Positions 1-7,081 of a stretch of DNA of 7,770 nucleotides are shown piece by piece. How positions within the stretch are numbered: position 1 is the first letter of the stretch; each line of letters opens with the position of its first letter. Under the pieces are notes generated by a model. That model was not told the DNA's origin, searched no databases, and was given only the letters and a program-made list of their open reading frames with translations. Both the position numbers and the translations under genes were made by a program. This DNA is from Rhodospirillales bacterium (GTDB lineage Bacteria; Pseudomonadota; Alphaproteobacteria; Rhodospirillales; Casp-alpha2): NCBI GenBank assembly GCA_021775275.1, contig JAJFIE010000220.1, forward strand, positions 1-7,770, given 5' to 3'.

Positions 1-2399
1 TTTTCCGGGTCATAGGCCGGGTCACCAAGGACTTCGGCGCTATGCAACTCACCAAGAATTTCGATGCTCAGCGAGGTGCCGGGCGCGGCATGGGCCGGAT
101 CAACATAGGCAAAAGCAAGAGACTTGCCGCACGCGTGGCCATACGCGCCGGAGGTCACAACGCCGATGGCCTTGCCATCCACCATGATGGGCTCATTCCC
201 GCGGCAGTCTGCATCACCCACATCAACGCTCATATAGACACATTGCGTGGCAATGCCCTCCTGTTTGCGTTTTGCCAGCGCAGCCCGACCGATAAAATCG
301 CCTTTGTCCATGTTGGCGAAGCGTTCCATATCCGCCTCGATCATGGTGATCTCGGTCGTCAGTTCCGAGCCCCAGCCCTTGTAGGCTTTTTCCATACGCA
401 GGCTGTTGAGGGCATAGGTTCCGAAATCGGCGACACCCAGATCAGCCCCCGCTTCCATGATCGCATCATAGAGCGTTTCCATATCGCTCATGGGGTGATG
501 CAATTCCCAACCCAGCTCGCCCGCATAGGACACGCGAAGCGCCCGGCAGGCGACGCCGGCAACCTGGATTTCCTTGCCGGTTAACCAGCGGAAAGCATCA
601 TTGGAAAGATCGACGTCGGTAATCTTTGAGAGCAGATCGCGGGAATTGGGGCCGGTGACCAACATCATGCCGGTGGCGTCAGTGACATCGGTAATGGTGA
701 CGTCTTCGCCGTCAAGCTTGTGCTGCACCATCCAGTCATAGTCATGAATTTGCGCCACGATGGACGACAACACGTAGTAATGTCCTCCTCCGAGGTTGGT
801 AATGGTGACTTCGCTTTCGATGCAGCCGTCATTGGTCAGCATATGGGTCAGCGTGATGCCACCATTGCGGGTCGGGATTTTATTGGCGCAAAGGCGGTTC
901 AGAAATGCTTCCGCACCACCGCCGGCAACATCAAACTTGGCGAAGCTGGTCAGGTCGATCACGCCGACACGCTCGCGCACGGCCTTGCACTCCGCGCCCA
1001 CGGGATCAAAGGTGTTGTTGCGGCGAAAGCTCGGCGTCTCGATCTCGCCCGTGGGGGAATACCATTTGGGTCGTTCCCATCCGAATGCTTCGGTATAGAT
1101 GGCGCCCTTGGCTTTCAGTTTTTCATACAAAGGCGTGGTTTTCACCGGGCGGCCCGCCATGCGTTCTTCACCGGGAACGCCGGGTCCGTACATCATTTCG
1201 TAGTCTTCGGTGGATTTATCCAGCGCGTATTTGCCGCAGGCCCAGTCGCCATAGCGGCGTGGATCGAACTCACGCGGGTTCAGTTCGGATTGACCATGAA
1301 CCATCCACTGGGCCAGAAACTTGCCGGCGCCGCCGCCCTGGCTGATGCCGATGGAGGTGCCGCAGAACTGCCAGAAATTCTTGAGCCCCGGTGCGGGACC
1401 GCCCAGGAACGAGCTGTCCGGTGTATGGGTGATGGCGCCACAGATGATACGTTTCAGGCCCGCGGTCTCGAACAGCGGGAGGCGTTCGGCAGCGCGCTCC
1501 AGATTAAGCGATATGCGATCAAAATCTGCATCGAACAGGGGGTTTTCCAGGTCCCAGTCCGCCCCATCAAGCCAGATCGCCTGCGCATCGGATGTTTCGT
1601 AAGCGCCGACCAGAATGCCTTGACCTTCCTGACGCAGGTAATTCGACGAGTAGGGATCCCGAATAACCGGCAGTTCGGTATCCAGCGCCTCGATCTCCGG
1701 TATATTCTCGGTCACAATATAACAGTGCATCATGTTCACGTATGGCACTTTCAGACCGACCATGGCGCCGACCTGCGGACCATAACACCCGGCCGCATTG
1801 ACCACATGCTCGCAAGTGATGGTGCCCTGTTCGGTCACCACTTCCCATTCGCCGCCGGGTAGTGCGTTGATGTCGACCACACGGTTGCGGCGATAAATCT
1901 CGGCGCCACCGTTCCGCGCCGCACGCGCCATACCCTGCACTGTGCCTGCCGGGTCCAGATGGCCATCATTAGGGGTATAGGCCCCGGCAAGGACACCGTC
2001 CGTATTCAGGAAGGGGTGATATTGCTTGATCTCGTCCGGGCCGATGATCTCCATCTCGAAACCGATGTTTCTGGAGATGCCCTTGACATACTTGAACCAG
2101 TCCACTTCCTCGGGCGTGATGGCGAGACGAATGCCACCGCAGTCGTGAAAGCCCGCAGTCTGACCGGTTTCCTCTTCGAGGGCCTTGTAGACCCGGATGC
2201 TTTCTTCATGAATTTTCGCATAGTTGTAACTGCCGATGAAGTTGGGACATTGCGATGCCGCATGCCAGGTGGAACCGGATGTCAGTTCCGCCTTTTCACA
2301 CAGTACAACATCGGACCATCCCTCCTTGACCAGACTATAGAGGGCACTGATTCCAAAAATGCCGCCACCAACGACGACCACGCGAGCATGGGATTTCAT
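1..2399 (-). CDS. GcvT-family FAD-dependent demethylating dehydrogenase (dimethylglycine/sarcosine dehydrogenase-like), 3' end cut by window edge
   Basis: The reading frame is open from the ATG at 2399 to the window edge, giving 799 residues with no stop. An N-terminal FAD-binding oxidoreductase domain spans about residues 5-370. It has the dinucleotide motif GGGIFG (11-16), an acidic E35 ending the second strand, and STWHAA (43-48), whose H46 matches the histidine that binds FAD covalently in dimethylglycine dehydrogenase. A linker domain follows (about 370-425), then a folate-binding GCV_T domain (about 428-700) with GELGWEL near 627-633 and LRMEK at 667-671. The GCV_T C-terminal barrel (about 708-799) ends GDPAYDPE, so probably only a few residues are missing. 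Family members oxidise N-methyl groups of amines such as dimethylglycine or sarcosine and pass the one-carbon unit to tetrahydrofolate. Overall similarity to vertebrate dimethylglycine dehydrogenase, recalled rather than aligned, is strong. The residues after the flavin histidine differ, however, so the substrate is uncertain. AGGGAG at 2416-2411 lies 11 bases before the start. The dimethylarginine hydrolase-like gene is upstream on the same strand. Confidence 0.93.
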   Translation of the reverse strand, partial: MKSHARVVVVGGGIFGISALYSLVKEGWSDVVLCEKAELTSGSTWHAASQCPNFIGSYNYAKIHEESIRVYKALEEETGQTAGFHDCGGIRLAITPEEVDWFKYVKGISRNIGFEMEIIGPDEIKQYHPFLNTDGVLAGAYTPNDGHLDPAGTVQGMARAARNGGAEIYRRNRVVDINALPGGEWEVVTEQGTITCEHVVNAAGCYGPQVGAMVGLKVPYVNMMHCYIVTENIPEIEALDTELPVIRDPYSSNYLRQEGQGILVGAYETSDAQAIWLDGADWDLENPLFDADFDRISLNLERAAERLPLFETAGLKRIICGAITHTPDSSFLGGPAPGLKNFWQFCGTSIGISQGGGAGKFLAQWMVHGQSELNPREFDPRRYGDWACGKYALDKSTEDYEMMYGPGVPGEERMAGRPVKTTPLYEKLKAKGAIYTEAFGWERPKWYSPTGEIETPSFRRNNTFDPVGAECKAVRERVGVIDLTSFAKFDVAGGGAEAFLNRLCANKIPTRNGGITLTHMLTNDGCIESEVTITNLGGGHYYVLSSIVAQIHDYDWMVQHKLDGEDVTITDVTDATGMMLVTGPNSRDLLSKITDVDLSNDAFRWLTGKEIQVAGVACRALRVSYAGELGWELHHPMSDMETLYDAIMEAGADLGVADFGTYALNSLRMEKAYKGWGSELTTEITMIEADMERFANMDKGDFIGRAALAKRKQEGIATQCVYMSVDVGDADCRGNEPIMVDGKAIGVVTSGAYGHACGKSLAFAYVDPAHAAPGTSLSIEILGELHSAEVLGDPAYDPE

Positions 2400-2469
2400 G
2401 AGCAGTCCAACTCCCTAAAGCAGACAATTCCCCTGATGGCGCGCAAGATGCAAACGCCAGCGAAAATTG

Positions 2470-2498
2470 AGACTATCCAAAAATGAAAATTTGGACAA
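2470..2498 (-). promoter_or_regulatory. Candidate promoter of the flavoprotein gene
   Basis: Reading leftward, TTGTCC (2498-2493) and TAGTCT (2475-2470) are separated by exactly 17 bases. Each matches four of six consensus sigma-70 positions. A transcript starting near 2463 would have a leader of roughly 64 bases before the ATG at 2399. The two inverted repeats at 2477-2514 overlap the spacer and the -35 element, which is where a repressor would bind. The elements are weak, so this is only a plausible call. Confidence 0.35.
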
Positions 2499-2514
2499 GA
2501 AATTTCATTCTTGT
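2477..2514. repeat. Two abutting inverted repeats between the hydrolase and flavoprotein genes
   Basis: The first dyad is CCAAA (2477-2481) with TTTGG (2490-2494). The second is ACAAGAA (2495-2501) with TTCTTGT (2508-2514), both arms perfect, with a 6-base spacer. The second begins on the base after the first ends. They may be operator sites for the flavoprotein promoter they overlap. Alternatively, read leftward, the second could form a weak AU-rich terminator hairpin for the hydrolase gene, because the following bases are rich in T although not a clean T-run. The sequence alone does not decide between these. Confidence 0.45.
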
Positions 2515-2539
2515 TTTTGTGGATTTTTAAATAAGGCGC

Positions 2540-3334
2540 TCAACTTAGTGAAAACCGCAGCGACATGCAGGACAGGCCACCATCCACCCTGGCGGCTTCG
2601 CTGGTGTCCAGCGTGCGCACGGTGTAGCCATGGGTTGTGAGTAACTCTTCAGTCTTCGGATGGCCTGCGCTCAACAGCACAACATCATTGATGCGGATCA
2701 GGTTGGCGGCGGCTTCCTCGCCCTCGGGCGCTTCGATCACCCGGTAGCCGCTGAAGCAATCCGTGGCGGCCAGAGTGCAACTGGAAAAAATAGTTTCACT
2801 GTCGAGCAGTCCGCAATCCGTCTTGAAGTGCAGAATGTTCGGCGGGGTCTCGACTTTGCGCGCGACATAGCCAAGGTCGTTTAACACATCCGCAAGGGCG
2901 TTAAAGCCTGTCTGATCGGTCCGTGCCGAGAGGCCAATAAAGGCTTCATGGTCGGTGAGCAAAACATCACCACCATCAACAAATCCGTCACCCGGCAGGT
3001 CAATGACGGTGTCGAAAATACCGAGCAATGTCGGGCGAAGTTCCGCTGTCTCGCCGAACCGGCTTACGGTGCCTGGCCGCAAGGCAATGGCGGTGTCACC
3101 TGAACAGATGGCCGGATCTTCAATAAAGACAGAATCGGGGAACTGTTCCAGCGCGGGCAGCAGAGTCACGGGACCGCCAATGTCTTCCAGGGCTTTCACG
3201 TAGGCGGCGTGCTGTGCGCCGAACAAGGCGGGATCAGGGTCAATGCCGCCACCATCGCGTAAACCGTCAACCACGCTCCGGGCCGGGTGGCGTGAAAGAA
3301 AGTGGGTAAAGCGGAATGAACGCCCTTCAGTCAT
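2540..3334 (-). CDS. Dimethylarginine dimethylaminohydrolase-like protein (arginine deiminase superfamily)
   Basis: This is a 264-residue cytosolic protein of the guanidino-group hydrolase fold, of usual length for the family. The catalytic set is complete: nucleophile C256 in GGLSCMSLR near the C-terminus, H169 in ILHFKTDC, and acidic D120 in FVDGGDVL. D120 matches the Asp in the LDGGDVL motif of human DDAH1. E72/D73 in VFIEDPA form the expected acidic substrate-binding stretch, and GLSARTDQTG (134-143) is another family signature. The expected reaction is hydrolysis of N-omega-methylated arginine to citrulline and a methylamine. Related proteins of this superfamily can act on other amidino compounds, so the substrate is inferred. 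The ATG is preceded by AAGG at 3345-3342 with a 7-base spacer. The flavoprotein gene starts 140 bases downstream on the same strand. That could make them one methylamine-related unit, although the gap has its own dyads and possible promoter. Confidence 0.88.
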   Translation of the reverse strand: MTEGRSFRFTHFLSRHPARSVVDGLRDGGGIDPDPALFGAQHAAYVKALEDIGGPVTLLPALEQFPDSVFIEDPAICSGDTAIALRPGTVSRFGETAELRPTLLGIFDTVIDLPGDGFVDGGDVLLTDHEAFIGLSARTDQTGFNALADVLNDLGYVARKVETPPNILHFKTDCGLLDSETIFSSCTLAATDCFSGYRVIEAPEGEEAAANLIRINDVVLLSAGHPKTEELLTTHGYTVRTLDTSEAARVDGGLSCMSLRFSLS

Positions 3335-3485
3335 GGGTCAACCTTGTGTTCTTGATTGTCTTCTCAGCGCCATACCGCAGCCTAACCGGAAGATAAAGCG
3401 GTAATCGATTCCGTTATGACACCCGTTCTTTAATTCACATACAAATCACAGGGTTTTTTTACTGTCCGGTTGCTATATATCCGTG

Positions 3486-3758
3486 AGCGCTAACGAAATG
3501 CAGGATGGCGCAGTATCGATTGTCGTTGCCGACGATGGCATTGGCATGGGCGAGGAAGAAACAAAGATGGCCTTGCAATAATTTGGTCGTGTCCAATCGA
3601 GCGTCGTACGAAATACCGAAGGCTCGGGTCTTGGGTTGCCGTTAGCGGTTGAATTGATGAAGGTCCATGGCGGCGCATTGGAAATTGACAGCGCGCCGGG
3701 GCGCGGTACATGCATCATATTGTTGTTTCCGAAAGAACGCGTCCTGCGCCCTCAGTGA
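3486..3758 (+). pseudogene. Remnant of a sensor histidine kinase: C-terminal ATPase domain only, with an internal stop
   Basis: One reading frame carries the C-terminal half of a histidine kinase HATPase domain. Reading from 3486, the G1 box VADDGIGM is followed by a stretch ending MALQ and then TAA at 3579-3581. The same frame continues with the F box FGRVQSS, the G2 box GSGLGLPLAVELM, the G3-like GGALEIDSAPGRGT and a terminal TGA at 3756-3758. In intact kinases the LQ and FG flanking the stop are normally joined through one sense codon, often Pro, so the TAA looks like a point mutation. The N box, the phospho-acceptor histidine domain and any sensor domain are absent, and similarity ends abruptly near 3480 with no kinase-like sequence upstream. 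About 31 codons lie before the stop and 58 after it. I see no start with a ribosome site. It sits between two divergent genes and is most likely a dead fragment. Confidence 0.82.
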
Positions 3759-3991
3759 GGGTTAATCGTTTGAATTTGTGTAGGAATTAATGGTGTAGGG
3801 CTCCTGTTTTGCCACCTCGAACCATTCGACCATGGGCGGCCATGCATGAATGGCCTCCACGTATGTTTGTGAAACCGGATCGAGCGCGACGTTGTAGGTG
3901 CGGGACCTTATTTATTGCATTGGGACTGGTGGTTTCCGAGGCTGGATCATACGGTAGTGTAGACAGCTTTTCAGCAGGGAAAGACGAAAAA
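3759..3991. other. Intergenic stretch upstream of the aminopeptidase
   Basis: No gene is supported between the kinase remnant and the aminopeptidase. The aminopeptidase frame stays open upstream to an ATG at 3809, but the extra 61 residues have no family resemblance and I treat them as non-coding. A short dyad, GGCCAT (3838-3843) with ATGGCC (3850-3855), flanks a CATGCATG palindrome. No convincing sigma-70 promoter was found, although the aminopeptidase promoter should lie here. Confidence 0.5.
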
Positions 3992-5458
3992 ATGGCCAAG
4001 GGGACGACCAAGGGGACGAGCGTGCCGGAACAATACTTCACCAATGATACGGCGACCGCCGTTCCTGTGACGCCTGTAACGCCGGAGCACCTGTCAGCAT
4101 GGCAAGATGGACTGGATGCACGACACCGGGCCTGGGCGGATGCCAACGGGTTCCGGGCCAGGCCGGGAAGCGTGTGTATCCTGGCGGGTGACGATGGCCG
4201 GGTTGCCGCTGTCGCCGCCGGATTTCCCGACGATGGCGGCAACGTTATCTGGGACTGGTCCGCTGTGGCAAAAGCCTTGCCGCCAGGATCCTACAAAATT
4301 GCCCCTGATGTCGATGGTGCGGTGTTGGATAAAGACCGTGCGGAGCAGGCTGCACTGGGTTGGGGGTTGAACGGTTACGCTTTTGATCGTTACCGGCACA
4401 CGAAAAGCAAAAAGGATGCCCCGGATACACCTGACGCAAACACCATACTCGTCTGGCCAGAAACCGTAGACGTTGCCACCGTTTTGTCTGCGCTTCACGC
4501 GATCTGGCTGGTGCGCGATCTGATCAACACTCCCGCATCAGATATGGGGCCGGCGGAGTTGGCCTTCGCGGCGCGGGATATGGCGGAAGAGCGGGGCGCA
4601 GAGGTATCTGTGATTGAGGGAGAAGCCCTGCTGGATGCCGGGTATCCGGCCATTCACGCGGTGGGGCGGGCCAGCGCGCAGGCGCCGCGCCTGATCGACA
4701 TTGTATGGGGTGATACAAGCGCGCCAAAAGTAACCCTGGTGGGAAAGGGCGTGTGTTTTGATTCAGGCGGGCTGGACCTGAAATCGGCCTCTGGCATGAA
4801 GTTGATGAAAAAGGATATGGGAGGGTCAGCCCTGGTTCTGGGTCTTGCCGCCATGATCATGGATGCCAAATTGCCGATACGGTTGCGCGTGCTGGTTCCA
4901 GCTGTGGAAAACAGTATCGATGGCTCCGCCATGCGACCGCTGGACGTGGTGCCAACGCGCAAGGGCCTGACCATCGAGATCGGCAATACGGACGCCGAAG
5001 GTCGCGTAGTGCTGGCTGATGCTCTCGCCGAGGCAGTGACGGATACGCCGGATCTGATTATTGATTGCGCCACGTTAACGGGCGCCGCACGGGTCGCATT
5101 GGGGACGGAAGTTCCAGCGCTTTTTTGTAACGATGACGAGATGGCCGCAGGTATACTTGCCAACAGCGCACTGGTGTCTGATCCCCTGTGGCGCATGCCG
5201 TTGTGGCAGGGATACAACTCTCAGGTCGATGGCAAGGTAGCGGATGTTACCAATGCGCCAGAGGGTGGATATGGTGGCGCGATTACGGCGGCATTGTTTC
5301 TGGAACGATTTGTTCAACCCGATTCGGGGGAAGCACCTGCATGGGCGCATATTGACATGATGGCGTGGAACACAACGTCGCGCGCCGGTCGACCGGAAGG
5401 CGGTGAAGCCATGGGGATGCGGGCCTTGTTCTCCTATCTGGTTGAACGTTTCGATTGA
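3992..5458 (+). CDS. Leucyl aminopeptidase family protein (peptidase family M17)
   Basis: This is a two-metal (typically Zn/Mn) cytosolic aminopeptidase that removes N-terminal residues from peptides, usually as a hexamer. It is 488 residues from this ATG. The C-terminal catalytic domain contains all seven expected metal and active-site residues: K252, D257, K264, D275, D334, E336 and R338, within GKGVCFDSGG, MKKDMGG and NTDAEGR. Their mutual spacing (5, 7, 11, 59, 2, 2) equals that of E. coli PepA (K270 to R356). The N-terminal domain (about 10-170) is short and divergent, as in the alphaproteobacterial subgroup. The start is uncertain. ATG 3992 has AGGGA 11 bases upstream, whereas an in-frame GTG at 4022 has AGGGGA at 4011-4016 with an ideal 5-base spacer and would give a 478-residue protein beginning (M)PEQYF. 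A MarR-type gene follows 87 bases downstream on the same strand with no terminator visible between them. Confidence 0.93.
   Translation: MAKGTTKGTSVPEQYFTNDTATAVPVTPVTPEHLSAWQDGLDARHRAWADANGFRARPGSVCILAGDDGRVAAVAAGFPDDGGNVIWDWSAVAKALPPGSYKIAPDVDGAVLDKDRAEQAALGWGLNGYAFDRYRHTKSKKDAPDTPDANTILVWPETVDVATVLSALHAIWLVRDLINTPASDMGPAELAFAARDMAEERGAEVSVIEGEALLDAGYPAIHAVGRASAQAPRLIDIVWGDTSAPKVTLVGKGVCFDSGGLDLKSASGMKLMKKDMGGSALVLGLAAMIMDAKLPIRLRVLVPAVENSIDGSAMRPLDVVPTRKGLTIEIGNTDAEGRVVLADALAEAVTDTPDLIIDCATLTGAARVALGTEVPALFCNDDEMAAGILANSALVSDPLWRMPLWQGYNSQVDGKVADVTNAPEGGYGGAITAALFLERFVQPDSGEAPAWAHIDMMAWNTTSRAGRPEGGEAMGMRALFSYLVERFD
3998..4019 (+). repeat. Tandem AAGGGGACGA pair at the aminopeptidase start
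   Basis: The 10-mer AAGGGGACGA occurs at 3998-4007 and again at 4010-4019, a 12-base period. Each copy contains a purine-rich Shine-Dalgarno-like core. The second copy is correctly placed for the GTG at 4022. If the ATG at 3992 is used, the repeat encodes the low-complexity stretch KGTTKGT instead. Confidence 0.6.
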
Positions 5459-5473
5459 TAAACAAAAAACACC

Positions 5474-5518
5474 CCTTGCATTGGCGAGTCGCTATGCATT
5501 ACAAGGATTGTTGTCTAA
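5474..5518. promoter_or_regulatory. Imperfect dyads upstream of the MarR-type gene
   Basis: Within the 87-base gap before the regulator are CCTTG (5474-5478) pairing with CAAGG (5502-5506), an imperfect dyad TTACAA (5499-5504) with TTGTCTAA (5511-5518), and TGCATT repeated at 5477-5482 and 5495-5500. MarR proteins commonly bind short palindromes at their own promoters, so this is a possible autoregulatory site. No good -10 element could be matched, and the arms are short. Confidence 0.2.
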
Positions 5519-5545
5519 TCGGAACAAAAAAGGTGACCATCGAAC

Positions 5546-5926
5546 ATGGCGTTCGAACTCACTGAAATCCAGGCTCTTGATCTATGGCGACGCGCCATCG
5601 TCGATAGCGTGCGGGTTGATGCCCCGGACCTGAGCGCCCGACAAATGGCATTGTTGCTGACGGTCTATCTGACACCACCACCACATACTGTCCGTGGGTT
5701 GGCAACAGCGCTCAATGTATCCAAACCCGCGATCACCCGGGCCATTGATCGGCTGAGTGAACTGGGCATGGTCCGCCGCAAACCCGACGAAAATGATCGC
5801 CGCAGCGTTTTGTTGCAACGCACGGTAAAGGGCTCGGTATTCCTGCGCGAGTTCGGGGAACTGGTAGTCTCCGCCGCCCTCTCGCAGGGTGCGAGCGATC
5901 TTTCAGGAATTCCCGGTCGGTACTGA
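5546..5926 (+). CDS. Small MarR-family winged-helix transcriptional regulator
   Basis: This 126-residue cytoplasmic DNA-binding protein, slightly short for MarR (usually about 140-160), probably acts as a dimer. It starts with an amphipathic helix. The winged helix-turn-helix spans about residues 30-96, with recognition segment LNVSKPAITRAIDRL (56-70) and the wing with the characteristic acidic/basic pattern PDENDRRSVLLQ (80-91). A C-terminal helix (about 97-112), FLREFGELVVSAA, would support dimerisation. The last roughly 15 residues are polar and glycine-rich. AGGTGA at 5531-5536 lies 9 bases before the ATG. The ligand and target genes are unknown. It may regulate itself or the upstream aminopeptidase, which is on the same strand 87 bases away. 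Its 3' end faces the NDUFA9-like gene across only 18 bases, with no hairpin terminator visible in that gap. Confidence 0.85.
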   Translation: MAFELTEIQALDLWRRAIVDSVRVDAPDLSARQMALLLTVYLTPPPHTVRGLATALNVSKPAITRAIDRLSELGMVRRKPDENDRRSVLLQRTVKGSVFLREFGELVVSAALSQGASDLSGIPGRY

Positions 5927-5944
5927 ACCTTGGTAAACCTGCCG

Positions 5945-6949
5945 TCAAACCGCGTGGCGGTGCGACGGGGTGCGGAAGCGATGCAGATAGGTTGGCAGGA
6001 TGGCTTCCGCTGTATGAATCTGAACGCCGAGATCAGCGAGACCGGGCAGATCGCCCGATGCGACATTGTCACTCTGCAACAGGATCACCTGATCACGAGT
6101 CAGCAATGGCTTCGGCAACAGGCCGGCAAAAAATCCGACCAATTCCGCCGCCGTGTAACACAGGGGCATCAGCAGGCGTTTCCGGTTGGTGACCGCCAGG
6201 ATAAGCTCCATCAGTTCCTTGAAGTTGTAGACGGTCGGGCCTGTGAGTTCATACGTTTTTGACGTCGCCGCCGCATCATTCAGTGCAGCAACAATGGCGT
6301 CGGCCACATCGCCCACATATACCGGCTGAAACCGGGGACCGCCCGTGCCATAGAGATTGATCTCCACGCCGTGCTCGCCGCCCAGACGCACATCCGGAAT
6401 GATCGGCGCACCAATAACCGGCAATACGGGGGTAAAGCGGCACAAACCGGCAAACATGTTAAAGAATCCGTCTTCCGGGCCAAAAATAACGCTGGGTCGC
6501 ATGATCGTGGCGGTGGGGAAGGCTGTTCGCACGGCGGTCTCACCTTCGGCCTTTGTGCGCGCGTAATTGGATTCAGAGCCGACGTTCGCACCCAGCGCCG
6601 AGATATGGACGAGGCGATGGACGCCTGCATCAGCCGCCGCTTCGGCAATATTCCGTGCGCCGGACACATGAACACGTTCAAATGTCTGTTTGCCCCACTC
6701 GGACAAAATGCCAACGGCGTTAACGACCGCTACCGCACCATCGACTGCCGTCCTGACCGATTGCCGGTCTGTGACACTGGCAGGCCAGGGAACCACCTGA
6801 CCGGCGTCTCCCATGGGGCGCAGAAATCCGGCCGCCTCCACATCGCGGACGACGGCGCGGACATTGAAGCCTTGGGCCGCCAGTCGTTGAATGACGTGAC
6901 GGCCAATAAAACCGGATCCACCAAACACCGTGATAATAGGCCGGGCCAT
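5945..6949 (-). CDS. NDUFA9-like NAD(P)-binding Rossmann protein (atypical short-chain dehydrogenase)
   Basis: This 334-residue protein belongs to the extended/atypical SDR group often labelled complex I NDUFA9 subunit family in alphaproteobacteria. The N-terminus has the nucleotide-binding motif VFGGSGFIGRHV with G10, G13 and G16. It is followed by VRAVVRD (30-36), where R31 and R35 could favour NADP(H), NAVGIL (77-82), and HISALGA (115-121). Y129 and K133 in NYARTKAEGE hold the positions of the SDR catalytic Tyr and Lys, and MRPSVIFGPED follows. The mitochondrial homologue is an accessory complex I subunit that binds NADPH. The role of the bacterial protein is not settled, and an oxidoreductase or quinone-related role is possible. 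GGAGAG (6960-6955) sits 5 bases before the ATG, supporting this start. It is convergent with the MarR-type gene and divergent from tRNA-Leu. Confidence 0.9.
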   Translation of the reverse strand: MARPIITVFGGSGFIGRHVIQRLAAQGFNVRAVVRDVEAAGFLRPMGDAGQVVPWPASVTDRQSVRTAVDGAVAVVNAVGILSEWGKQTFERVHVSGARNIAEAAADAGVHRLVHISALGANVGSESNYARTKAEGETAVRTAFPTATIMRPSVIFGPEDGFFNMFAGLCRFTPVLPVIGAPIIPDVRLGGEHGVEINLYGTGGPRFQPVYVGDVADAIVAALNDAAATSKTYELTGPTVYNFKELMELILAVTNRKRLLMPLCYTAAELVGFFAGLLPKPLLTRDQVILLQSDNVASGDLPGLADLGVQIHTAEAILPTYLHRFRTPSHRHAV

Positions 6950-6986
6950 GGGGTCTCTCCGTATCCTGTCTGAATCTGGTCAAATC

Positions 6987-7005
6987 TGAAGTGGAGGCCA
7001 CTTCA
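6987..7005. repeat. Perfect 8-bp inverted repeat upstream of the NDUFA9-like gene
   Basis: TGAAGTGG (6987-6994) pairs perfectly with CCACTTCA (6998-7005) around a 3-base loop. It lies 38 bases upstream of the NDUFA9-like ATG. It could be an operator, or a hairpin in that gene's 5' leader if transcription starts further upstream. There is no T-run on either side, so a terminator is unlikely. Confidence 0.5.
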
Positions 7006-7062
7006 TCATGCCTGTTGAAAGGTTCTCCATGGGTAACGGCTTACAATGCCCGCATGGGGGGC

Positions 7063-7081
7063 GTCAACCTTGGCGGTTGAC
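7063..7081. repeat. Inverted repeat giving a TTGAC element on both strands
   Basis: GTCAACC (7063-7069) and GGTTGAC (7075-7081) are perfect inverted arms around TTGGC. The right arm forms most of the tRNA -35 element. The left arm, read leftward, gives TTGACG, a possible -35 for the divergent NDUFA9-like gene, but the leftward -10 candidate (TAAGCC at 18 bases) is poor. Confidence 0.55.

Noticed and set aside
720..1862. A 380-codon open frame on the plus strand.
   Set aside because: It is antisense to the flavoprotein gene, whose frame is continuous and rich in recognised family motifs. The plus-strand translation resembles no family I know, and open antisense frames are common in GC-rich coding DNA.
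3441..3470. Possible terminator at the T-run (3454-3460) upstream of the kinase remnant.
   Set aside because: The T-run is not preceded by a stable GC-rich hairpin. Only a 4-base ACAG/CTGT pairing flanks it, and no gene reads into it from the left.
3809..3991. N-terminal extension of the aminopeptidase by 61 codons to an upstream ATG.
   Set aside because: The extra residues have no resemblance to M17 N-termini, there is no ribosome site at 3809, and better-placed starts exist at 3992 and 4022.
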